From contig DBQZ01000084.1 in the NCBI GenBank assembly GCA_002305435.1, positions 2,611 to 7,974 on the forward strand: a DNA stretch of 5,364 bases, written 5' to 3'. A model generated the notes under the pieces. That model was given only the letters and a program-made list of their open reading frames with translations. It was not told the DNA's origin and made no database searches. This document shows, piece by piece, positions 1-5,302 of the stretch (positions are counted from its first letter, which is position 1; every line of letters begins with the position of its first letter). The stretch comes from Clostridiales bacterium UBA1381 (lineage in GTDB: Bacteria > Bacillota > Clostridia > UBA1381). The position numbers and the translations under genes were made by a program.

Positions 1-717
1 GAGGATTATCCGCTGACTGTGTTCTTTACAAAGGAAAACTATATCAAGAAGGTATCTGCCTCCTCTTTGCGCCAGACGACGTCTGAGCATAAGCTCAAGG
101 ATGATGATGAGGTGGTTCAGCAGATAGAAACGACAAACTTGTCGGAGCTTTTGTTTTTCTCAAACAGGTGCATATGCTATAAAATGAAAACGCACGAGCT
201 GCCTGATGGAAAAGTTGCAGCTATGGGCGAATATCTGCCGTCAATGCTTGGCCTTGACGAGGGCGAGAGAATACTATACACGGTTGCAACGACCGATTAT
301 TCGGGGATGATGGTATTCGGCTTTGAAAACGGCAAGGCTGCAAAGGTCGAGCTGTCAAACTATGCGACAAAAACGAACCGCAAGAAGCTCGTGGGAGCTT
401 ATTCGGACAAAGCGCCGATAGCGTCAATACGGTTTATCGAAAGCGACTGCGACCTTGTCGCCTATTCGGATACCGACAGGGCGATTGTTGTGTACTCGGA
501 AAAAATAGCTCTAAAGGCGACAAAAAATACCCAGGGCGTACAGATCATGACGCTTCGGAAAAAGGGGTCGAAAATGACGGAGCTGCTGACGGCGGACGAG
601 GCGAATCTCTCCGATAAAGAGCGATACCGTCCAAAGAACATCCCCGCTGCCGGGACGGCTCTTTCCGAAAAGGATATGCGCCGTGGGCAGATGACGCTCT
701 TCGGTGATGATAACTGA
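1..717 (+). CDS. DNA topoisomerase IV/gyrase-type subunit A, C-terminal part (5' end outside window)
   Basis: This is the C-terminal DNA-wrapping part of a type IIA topoisomerase A subunit, which in the whole enzyme cuts and passes duplex DNA. The frame is open from base 1, so 238 residues are visible and the breakage-reunion domain with its catalytic tyrosine lies upstream. About four beta-pinwheel blades can be seen, with strands such as LTVFFTKENYIKKVS, LLFFSNRCICYKMK, MMVFGFENGKAAKVE and LVAYSDTDRAIVVYS, and a loop GLDEGERILY typical of the GyrA/ParC repeat. I see no GyrA-box (QRRGGKG-like) in the visible part. That favours the ParC-like paralogue found in many clostridia over true gyrase, but the box could lie upstream. 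The tail is charged and ends RRGQMTLFGDDN, followed by tandem TGA TAA stops. The GTG at base 19 is an internal valine codon, not a start. No hairpin terminator follows, so some read-through into the next region is possible. The family call is firm; ParC versus GyrA is not. Confidence 0.85.
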   Translation, partial: EDYPLTVFFTKENYIKKVSASSLRQTTSEHKLKDDDEVVQQIETTNLSELLFFSNRCICYKMKTHELPDGKVAAMGEYLPSMLGLDEGERILYTVATTDYSGMMVFGFENGKAAKVELSNYATKTNRKKLVGAYSDKAPIASIRFIESDCDLVAYSDTDRAIVVYSEKIALKATKNTQGVQIMTLRKKGSKMTELLTADEANLSDKERYRPKNIPAAGTALSEKDMRRGQMTLFGDDN

Positions 718-728
718 TAAGAAAAAAC

Positions 729-757
729 TTGCAATTTATATTAAAACATGATAAAAT
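729..757 (+). promoter_or_regulatory. Probable sigma-A promoter for citrate synthase
   Basis: TTGCAA (729-734) and TAAAAT (752-757) are separated by exactly 17 bp, with a TGn extended -10 element at 749-751. The match to TTGACA/TATAAT is 4/6 and 5/6. Transcription would start near 764, giving a leader of about 108 nt before the ATG at 872. It begins only 11 bp after the topoisomerase stop. It is predicted from sequence only. Confidence 0.6.
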
Positions 758-779
758 AAAGAAAAACACAAACGGGAAT

Positions 780-845
780 GTGAAAAACACCGGATACGGA
801 TATTATTTTTATGATTTTGGAAAAACGTTTTTCACCCTGTACAGG
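780..845 (+). promoter_or_regulatory. Palindrome cluster in the citrate synthase leader (possible operator or RNA switch)
   Basis: Three symmetrical elements overlap here. GTGAAAAAC (780-788) is perfectly complementary to GTTTTTCAC (827-835). The second arm also forms a 14-bp perfect palindrome, GAAAAACGTTTTTC (820-833). Next to it is a 10-bp palindrome, CCTGTACAGG (836-845). The central CG of the 14-mer is typical of LacI-family operators. It resembles a cre site (CcpA) but is about two bases longer than the usual 14-bp cre spacing. All lie downstream of the predicted transcription start, so they could be a roadblock operator or alternative RNA stems. No known riboswitch is recognised. The remainder of the 718-871 gap appears to be AT-rich spacer. 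Confidence 0.4.
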
Positions 846-871
846 AATAAATAAAGAAGGAAGTGAAGAAT

Positions 872-2236
872 ATGACAGAGGAAGAGAGAAGGGCGCTTGA
901 GGAAAGATTGCAGCACGCAGCGCAGGATTTGTACCAGCCGCTTCCAAAAGATATTTTCGACCATTACAACGTAAAGCGGGGCTTGCGCTACAAGGACGGC
1001 ACCGGTGTTATGGCAGGGCTTACCTCGGTGGGCGAGGTTTCCGGCTACTATATCGAGGACGGCGAAAAGAAGCCTATGGAGGGGCATCTGCGCTATAGAG
1101 GGTATGATATAACAGATATTGTGGACAACTGCGTCCGTGAGGATCGTTTCGGCTTTGAAGAGGTCATATATCTTCTTTTGTTCGGCAAGCTGCCAAACAG
1201 GGAAACGCTTGATGGTTTTACAAAGGTAATTGGAGTAAACAGGATATTACCTGATGGCTTTGCCGAGGATATGATATTAAGAGCGCCAAGCTCAAATATA
1301 ATGAATAAGCTGGCAAGATGCGTTTTGGCTTCATATTCGTACGACCCGAATCCGGACGAGATAACGCTTGGCAATATACTTCGTCAGTCTATACAGCTGA
1401 TTGCCCGTATGCCCGTGATGGCAGCTTACGGCTATCAGGCAAAGAGCCACTACCACGACGGCAGGAGCCTGTATCTGCACACTCCGCAGAAGGAGCTTTC
1501 CACAAGCGAAAACTTCCTTTACATGATACGTCCGGACAACAAGTATACCCATGAAGAGGCGAGAATACTCGATACCCTCCTTATGATACACGCAGAACAC
1601 GGCGGCGGAAACAACTCCGCTTTTACAGCAAGAGTTGTATCCTCGTCGGATACCGATACATACTCGGCAATTGCCGCTGCTATAGGCTCGCTCAAAGGCC
1701 CGAAGCACGGCGGAGCGAATGCTAAGGTTATGGGTATGATGGATGACATAGAAAAGAATGTATCCAACTGGGAGGATAAGGACGAGGTAGCCGCTTATCT
1801 TGCGAAAATTATCGAGAAGAAGGCGTTTGATAAGGCGGGGCTTGTGTATGGTATGGGTCATGCGATATACACGCTTTCCGACCCGAGAGCGATACTCTTA
1901 AAGAAGCAGGCAGGAGCAATGGCTGCCCGTCATCCTGAGCATGAAAAGGAATACAAGCTCTACAACCTCGTAGAGGAGCTTACGCCTGAGGTGTTTGCAC
2001 GTGTTAAGAAGAATGATAAGGTTATGTGCGCAAATGTAGACCTTTATTCCGGCTTTGTTTACAAGATGTTAAACATCCCGCCGGAGCTTTATACGCCGCT
2101 GTTTGCTATTTCAAGGATAGTCGGCTGGTGTGCGCACAGACTGGAGGAAACGATAGGCAACTCACGTATTATTCGTCCGGCATATAAATCCATATCCAAG
2201 GCACAAAAGTATAAAACGCTTGACGACCGAGGATAA
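872..2236 (+). CDS. gltA: Citrate synthase (citrate/2-methylcitrate synthase family)
   Basis: It condenses oxaloacetate with acetyl-CoA to citrate in the cytoplasm. In fermentative clostridia this mainly feeds 2-oxoglutarate and glutamate synthesis. From the ATG at 872 the protein has 454 residues, within the range of the longer clostridial form. Catalytic elements are present: HAEHGGGN (His240 and His243), the active-site His279 in GPKHGGAN, His330 in GMGHAIY followed by DPR (Arg339), and Asp390 in NVDLYSG. The C-terminal FAISRIVGW and RIIRPA segments carry the expected substrate-contacting arginines. An N-terminal helical extension precedes the conserved GHLRYRGYDI. The ATG at 872 is preferred because AGGAAG (858-863) sits 8 nt upstream; the in-frame GTG at 863 would overlap that site. 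The glycosyltransferase gene follows 17 bp after the stop, suggesting co-transcription. No active-site residue looks lost. A 2-methylcitrate synthase or Re-type activity is not indicated, but substrate choice cannot be proved from sequence. Confidence 0.93.
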   Translation: MTEEERRALEERLQHAAQDLYQPLPKDIFDHYNVKRGLRYKDGTGVMAGLTSVGEVSGYYIEDGEKKPMEGHLRYRGYDITDIVDNCVREDRFGFEEVIYLLLFGKLPNRETLDGFTKVIGVNRILPDGFAEDMILRAPSSNIMNKLARCVLASYSYDPNPDEITLGNILRQSIQLIARMPVMAAYGYQAKSHYHDGRSLYLHTPQKELSTSENFLYMIRPDNKYTHEEARILDTLLMIHAEHGGGNNSAFTARVVSSSDTDTYSAIAAAIGSLKGPKHGGANAKVMGMMDDIEKNVSNWEDKDEVAAYLAKIIEKKAFDKAGLVYGMGHAIYTLSDPRAILLKKQAGAMAARHPEHEKEYKLYNLVEELTPEVFARVKKNDKVMCANVDLYSGFVYKMLNIPPELYTPLFAISRIVGWCAHRLEETIGNSRIIRPAYKSISKAQKYKTLDDRG

Positions 2237-2242
2237 TTTTAC

Positions 2243-2248
2243 AGGAGG
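2243..2248 (+). promoter_or_regulatory. Ribosome binding site fixing the GTG start of the glycosyltransferase
   Basis: A perfect AGGAGG lies 5 nt before the GTG at 2254, inside the 17-bp gap after the citrate synthase stop. It supports GTG initiation, and no promoter fits in that gap. Confidence 0.85.
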
Positions 2249-2253
2249 CAGAC

Positions 2254-2991
2254 GTGAAAAAGGTTAATATATTAGGCGTTTTTGTCGATACAGCGACTAT
2301 ATCGGAGGCGGCGGACAAGATCGTTGGCTTCTTAAATGAGGACAGGTTTCATTCCGTATACACGCCAAATTCGGAAATAATAATGGAAGCTTATTACAAG
2401 CCGGAATTTGCCAAACTGCTCAACAGGGCGGATCTTTTAACGGCGGATGGTATAGGCGTGGTTTATGCGTCTAAATTCCTCAAAGAGCCGATAGAGGAGA
2501 GGGCTGCCGGGTATGATATTGCCTGTGATGTGCTGTCTAAAATCAAGGACAGCGACCATAAGCTGTTCTTATTCGGCGGCAAGCCGGGAGTGGCAGAGGA
2601 GGCTAAACAACAGCTTGAAAAGAAGTATCCGGGGCTTAAAATAGTCGGAGTCAGAAACGGCTACTTTAAGCCGGAGGAGGAGGCGGACATTGTACGCCAG
2701 ATAAACAATTCCGGAGCGGATATGCTCTTCGTCTGCCTTGGAGCGCCTAAACAGGAAAAATGGACGGACGCTCACCGCAACGAGCTGAAGGTAAAGGTAG
2801 CGATGGGTATCGGCGGCAGTCTGGATGTGTTTGCAAACCGTGTGGAACGTGCGCCGGAGATTTACCGCAAGTATGGGCTGGAATGGCTGTTCCGGCTCAA
2901 GAAGGAGCCGTGGCGGTATAAGCGCATGATGGCTCTGCCGAAATTTGCCGCAACGGTTATTATGAAAGGAAAACGGTATAAACAGCCGTAA
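2254..2991 (+). CDS. WecG/TagA/CpsF family glycosyltransferase (probable N-acetylmannosaminyltransferase)
   Basis: Members of this GT26 family add a sugar, in TagA N-acetylmannosamine, to undecaprenyl-diphosphate-linked GlcNAc at the inner membrane face, committing the lipid to wall teichoic acid or another surface glycan. The 245-residue protein is full length. Hallmarks in order are VYTPN (Thr37), TADGIGV (Asp65), EERAAG (Arg83), LFLFGGKPGVAEEA (about 104-117), GVRNGYF, LFVCLGAPKQEKW (Gln167) and GIGGSLDVFANRVERAPE (186-202). Thr37 and Asp65 fall at the positions I recall as critical in Thermoanaerobacter italicus TagA, Asp65 as proposed base. The C-terminal appendage GLEWLFRLKKEPWRYKRM has the basic and aromatic residues (Arg214, Arg221, Arg224) thought to hold the active monomer on the membrane. 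There is no transmembrane segment or signal peptide. It probably shares a transcript with citrate synthase and ends in tandem TAA TAA before a strong terminator. The acceptor and polymer cannot be named, since no teichoic acid or capsule genes are nearby. Confidence 0.9.
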   Translation: MKKVNILGVFVDTATISEAADKIVGFLNEDRFHSVYTPNSEIIMEAYYKPEFAKLLNRADLLTADGIGVVYASKFLKEPIEERAAGYDIACDVLSKIKDSDHKLFLFGGKPGVAEEAKQQLEKKYPGLKIVGVRNGYFKPEEEADIVRQINNSGADMLFVCLGAPKQEKWTDAHRNELKVKVAMGIGGSLDVFANRVERAPEIYRKYGLEWLFRLKKEPWRYKRMMALPKFAATVIMKGKRYKQP

Positions 2992-2996
2992 TAAAT

Positions 2997-3027
2997 AGGA
3001 CTGCCCGAATCAGGCAGTCCTGTTTTT
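2997..3027 (+). terminator. Intrinsic terminator after the glycosyltransferase, between convergent genes
   Basis: AGGACTGCC (2997-3005) pairs perfectly with GGCAGTCCT (3013-3021), giving a 9-bp stem with a 7-nt loop, followed by GTTTTT (3022-3027). It begins 6 bp after the glycosyltransferase stop. On the - strand the same hairpin is followed only by a weak ATTTATTAC tail, so bidirectional use for the convergent CDF gene is possible but less certain. The T-run overlaps the CDF stop codon (3026-3028). Confidence 0.92.
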
Positions 3028-4192
3028 ATATATAGCAGCGGTCTATCGTTATCACCGCATAGAAATTTTCGCCGAGAGATGAAACAAAACCGGCAAGCTT
3101 TGCGGTCACTTCTTCGTCTGAGAGTGCAAAATCGTACGGTATACAGACGTCGAAAATCACGTTTGTATGGCTGGGACCTGGAACGATGCGAAAATCATGT
3201 ATACTGAGGTTTGTGCCAAGCTCCGCCAGCTTTTCGGTGATTATACGTTTGTATTTTATAACGTTTTCATCATCAAGCGCTACCGGATCCATGTGGATGA
3301 CGGCAATGCAGCCGAGTTTTTCCTTTAGCTCTCGTTCTGTCGTATCAATAACATCATGCAGTAAGGAAATATCTCCGCGGCGGTCGACTTCCCCGTGCAG
3401 CGTTATCATTACCTGTCCGGGGCCGTAATCGTGGACGACAAGGTCGTGCATACCGATTATTTCCTTGTGTGAGAGAACTATTGATTTTATCTGTTCAACA
3501 AATTTCTCCTCCGGAGGCTGGCCGAGCAGAGGGGAGAGCGTATCCCTTGCTGCAAGTATCCCGGCACGGAATATGAACAGAGATACGGCAATACCACACC
3601 AGCCGTCGATCTCAAAGCTGGAGAACTGCTGTACGAACGTGGAAATGAGAACCACTGCTGTAGCGATCGTATCGCTGAGGCTGTCGGCGGAGGTTGCGCT
3701 CATTGCCGGCGAGTGTATTTTTTTGCCGATTGAACGGTTATAAATAGCCATGTACGCTTTTACGCCGATAGATGCAATAAGTATGACGATCGAAAGTACG
3801 CTTGCATCTACAGGAGTGGGGTGAAGTATTTTGTCAAATGACGATGAGGCAAGCTCAAAGCCCATAAGCATGATAATAACGGAAACGATAAAGCCCGTTA
3901 TGTACTCCATCCTTCCGTGGCCGAACGGGTGGTGGGAGTCCGGTTCTTTTCCTGCCAGCTTAAACCCGACAAGGGTTATAACTGAGGAGCCGGCATCTGA
4001 AAGGTTGTTAAACGCATCCGCCGTTACCGCTATGGAGCCGCTTATGATACCGGCAACGTATTTGCCGATAAATAGCAGCACGTTTAGGAATATTCCGACT
4101 ATGCTGCACAGCGAGCCGTAAGCGCCCCGGACACGGTTGTCGCCTGTGTTTGTGTAATCTTTTATAAAGATTTTCGCAAGAAGCGAGATCAA
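3026..4192 (-). CDS. Cation diffusion facilitator (CDF) metal exporter, possibly Mn2+-type, with duplicated C-terminal domain
   Basis: This inner-membrane antiporter exports divalent metal from the cytoplasm. From the TTG at 4192 it has 388 residues. Six membrane segments are visible (roughly 29-50, 58-78, 98-117, 130-150, 168-190, 197-215). The transport-site motifs are NNLSD in TM2 (Asn62, Asp66) and DSLSD in TM5 (Asp170, Asp174), plus the loop motif HPFGHGR (about 88-94). This Asn-Asp/Asp-Asp set differs from the Asp-Asp/His-Asp set of zinc exporters such as YiiP. It resembles, as I recall, Mn exporters of the MntE/MneP type, so Mn2+ is an inference. The cytoplasmic tail holds two ZT-dimer-like units: MHDLVVHDYGPGQVMITLHGEV to IAVIHMDPV (about 248-304), and a second unit, IHDFRIVPGPSHTNVIFDV to YAVITIDRC (about 331-386). 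An in-frame GTG at 4199-4201 overlaps the GGAGG site (4201-4205); the TTG lies 8 nt from it and is the better start. The gene is convergent with the glycosyltransferase and has its own promoter. Confidence 0.9.
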   Translation of the reverse strand: MISLLAKIFIKDYTNTGDNRVRGAYGSLCSIVGIFLNVLLFIGKYVAGIISGSIAVTADAFNNLSDAGSSVITLVGFKLAGKEPDSHHPFGHGRMEYITGFIVSVIIMLMGFELASSSFDKILHPTPVDASVLSIVILIASIGVKAYMAIYNRSIGKKIHSPAMSATSADSLSDTIATAVVLISTFVQQFSSFEIDGWCGIAVSLFIFRAGILAARDTLSPLLGQPPEEKFVEQIKSIVLSHKEIIGMHDLVVHDYGPGQVMITLHGEVDRRGDISLLHDVIDTTERELKEKLGCIAVIHMDPVALDDENVIKYKRIITEKLAELGTNLSIHDFRIVPGPSHTNVIFDVCIPYDFALSDEEVTAKLAGFVSSLGENFYAVITIDRCYI

Positions 4193-4200
4193 GAAAAACA

Positions 4201-4205
4201 CCTCC
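4201..4205 (-). promoter_or_regulatory. Ribosome binding site deciding the TTG start of the CDF gene
   Basis: GGAGG on the - strand occupies 4205-4201. The in-frame GTG (4201-4199) shares its first base with this site and so cannot be used with it. The next in-frame start, TTG at 4192-4190, is 8 nt away, a normal distance. The protein therefore probably lacks the first three residues of the longest reading. Confidence 0.75.
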
Positions 4206-4241
4206 GGAATGTTGTTAATTATATCTATGTATCAGGAATCA

Positions 4242-4270
4242 AGTATAGCACAGTCGGGAGGATTTGTCAA
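4242..4270 (-). promoter_or_regulatory. Near-consensus sigma-A promoter for the CDF gene
   Basis: On the - strand TTGACA (4270-4265) is a perfect -35 element. A 17-bp spacer leads to TATACT (4247-4242), preceded by TGC, an extended -10. Transcription would start near 4235, about 43 nt before the TTG start. The strength suggests substantial basal transcription unless repressed. I see no clear palindromic operator or metal riboswitch in the short leader. Confidence 0.88.
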
Positions 4271-4271
4271 A

Positions 4272-4304
4272 TAAAAAATGGGACAGGCGTATATTGTCTG
4301 TCCC
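4272..4304 (-). terminator. Intrinsic terminator after the M23/SpoIIQ-like gene
   Basis: Read on the - strand, GGGACAG (4304-4298) pairs with CTGTCCC (4286-4280) across an 11-nt loop, followed by A and then TTTTTT (4278-4273). It lies 9 bp beyond the stop codon at 4314. The -35 box of the CDF promoter (4270) begins immediately after its T-tract, so the CDF gene is transcriptionally insulated from the gene upstream. Confidence 0.9.
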
Positions 4305-4313
4305 TGATAGAGT

Positions 4314-5108
4314 TTAGAATTGTATTTCCTCCTGAGGATCTACCGACTTGCCGTCAAGCCACAGCTCAAAATGAAGATGCGGCTGGCTGTACTGCTCCGC
4401 TGCGTCTGCGGCCACGGTGCCGACAATATCACCGCCGTTTACAGTGCCGCCTGCGGCAAGGTCGGTGGCGATATTTGCATATCGTGCTTTCCAGCCGCCG
4501 CCGTGGTCGATTATGACGCTTGTGCCTAAATAGTCGGATGATACGCTCTCGACCGTGCCGTCGGCGGCTGCGGTTACGGCTGTTCCGATATCGGCTGCAA
4601 TGTCAACGCCGTTATGAGTGCGCCATTCCCTGAGCGTCTGGTTGTATTCCGGCTCCTGAGAAAATCCGGCTGCAATTTCGCCGGAAAGGGGTGAGGAAAA
4701 TACCACATCCTCAGCATATACGGTAACGGCGGTTGCTATCTCCTCCGCAGCTGCGGTCGGGGCGGGGGTTTCCTCAAGAACCTCCTCAGAAGCCGCTTCC
4801 TCCTCGTATACGGCGACTGGAATAGGCTCCGGAGTCGGTGAGGGTTCTGCGGTAGCAGTTGGAAGCGGGGCGTCTGTTACAAGCTCCGCATAAACCTCCG
4901 CAGTCGGCAGGGGATCCTCGGCGGTAAATTCTGAGGATACCTCTTCGCTCTCAGGCTCTGCAGAGGGGGATGAAACGGCGGCGTATTCCGGCGCTTCTTC
5001 TGTGGAACGGCCGCTGAAATAGCCAAAAAGACCGATTAGCGCTACGCATAGACAAAGGGCGATGTAAAATACCGGTGCGCCCTTTTGTTCTTTTTTCTTG
5101 TTTTCCAT
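4314..5108 (-). CDS. spoIIQ: Membrane-anchored M23/LytM-domain protein, probable SpoIIQ
   Basis: It is probably the forespore membrane protein whose LytM domain sits in the space between mother cell and forespore and binds SpoIIIAH to build the engulfment channel. The 264-residue protein has a basic N-terminus (KKKEQKG), one membrane segment (about 12-32), and a long Ala/Glu/Pro/Thr-rich linker (about 35-130) with PLPTA repeated at 66-70 and 81-85. The M23 fold runs from FSSPLSGEIAAGF to the end. HNGVD (His165, Asp169) and HLH (His244, His246) supply the zinc ligands and one catalytic histidine. In YANI, Asn212 stands where active M23 peptidases have a second catalytic histidine (YaHL). The ATG at 5108 has AAGGAGG (5125-5119) 10 nt upstream. 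A sigma-F-type promoter precedes it and a terminator follows, so it is a single-gene unit. Its neighbours are not known sporulation genes, and the usual partner spoIIID is not in the window. A generic M23 cell-wall peptidase is the alternative. The family is certain; the SpoIIQ identity is inferred from promoter and architecture together. Confidence 0.82.
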   Translation of the reverse strand: MENKKKEQKGAPVFYIALCLCVALIGLFGYFSGRSTEEAPEYAAVSSPSAEPESEEVSSEFTAEDPLPTAEVYAELVTDAPLPTATAEPSPTPEPIPVAVYEEEAASEEVLEETPAPTAAAEEIATAVTVYAEDVVFSSPLSGEIAAGFSQEPEYNQTLREWRTHNGVDIAADIGTAVTAAADGTVESVSSDYLGTSVIIDHGGGWKARYANIATDLAAGGTVNGGDIVGTVAADAAEQYSQPHLHFELWLDGKSVDPQEEIQF

Positions 5109-5151
5109 TTTATAAGTGCCTCCTTGCTGTGTCCAATTAGGAATTTATAGT

Positions 5152-5181
5152 AATTTTCTCCTGCGTCGGGCGAGAATATAC
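5152..5181 (-). promoter_or_regulatory. Predicted sigma-F (forespore) promoter of the M23/SpoIIQ-like gene
   Basis: On the - strand, GTATA (5181-5177) matches the sigma-F -35 consensus GywTA. After exactly 15 bp, GGAGAAAATT (5161-5152) matches the -10 consensus GgnrAnAnTw at every specified position. The start would fall near 5145, about 37 nt before the ATG. The GG-type -10 fits sigma-F better than sigma-G (CATnnTA). I found no good sigma-A promoter in this direction: the overlapping TATATT lacks a -35 at 17 bp. Confidence 0.75.
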
Positions 5182-5244
5182 CTTTTTGAAGAAATATTTC
5201 ACTTACGACCAATAATTTTTTTGATAAATTTGAAAAAAAGGTAT
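5178..5244. repeat. 10-bp inverted repeat spanning the divergent promoters
   Basis: ATACCTTTTT (5178-5187) is perfectly complementary to AAAAAGGTAT (5235-5244), 47 bp apart. The left arm overlaps the sigma-F -35 element of the SpoIIQ-like gene and the right arm ends on the first base of the -35 of the MecA-like gene. It may be a paired binding site or chance in AT-rich DNA with A/T tracts at 5216-5222 and 5233-5239. Confidence 0.4.
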
Positions 5245-5272
5245 TCCCAAAGAGGCGAAAATATAGTATAAT
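5244..5272 (+). promoter_or_regulatory. Probable sigma-A promoter for the MecA-like gene
   Basis: A perfect TATAAT (5267-5272) lies 17 bp after TTCCCA (5244-5249, 4/6 match to TTGACA). A run of seven A (5233-5239) just upstream could act as an UP element. The predicted leader is about 24 nt. The ribosome binding site AGGGGG (5289-5294) is 8 nt before the ATG. Confidence 0.65.
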
Positions 5273-5302
5273 AAAAGTAACCCGAGAAAGGGGGTTGAGG
5301 TG

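Noticed and set aside
790..810. Terminator for the topoisomerase gene (CCG-GATA-CGG followed by a T-rich run)
   Set aside because: The stem is only 3 bp, lies downstream of the predicted promoter for the next gene, and cannot form a stable hairpin.
818..835. Canonical cre site for CcpA
   Set aside because: The sequence TGGAAAAACGTTTTTCAC has the cre look, but its half-sites are about two bases further apart than the consensus. It is reported only as a palindrome of unknown regulator.
863..871. GTG start three codons upstream for citrate synthase
   Set aside because: It would overlap the only good Shine-Dalgarno sequence (858-863). The ATG at 872 has proper spacing.
811..900. Small open frame of 29 residues starting ATG ATT TTG, overlapping the citrate synthase start
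   Set aside because: There is no ribosome binding site upstream (only AT-rich sequence), and it runs through the palindromes and into the gene in another frame. It could be a leader peptide, but nothing supports that.
1331..1861. Open frame of 176 codons on the - strand
   Set aside because: It lies entirely inside citrate synthase, whose catalytic motifs are intact on the + strand. It has no recognisable domain and is a frame shadow.
3186..4121. Several + strand open frames of 80-96 codons
   Set aside because: All are antisense shadows of the CDF gene, without ribosome binding sites or recognisable domains.
5254..5263. A second sigma-F-like -10 (GGCGAAAATA) facing the MecA-like gene
   Set aside because: It matches the -10 consensus, but the bases 15 bp upstream are only A residues. 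The GTATT nearby is 8 bp away, so there is no usable -35. The perfect TATAAT next to it explains the promoter better.
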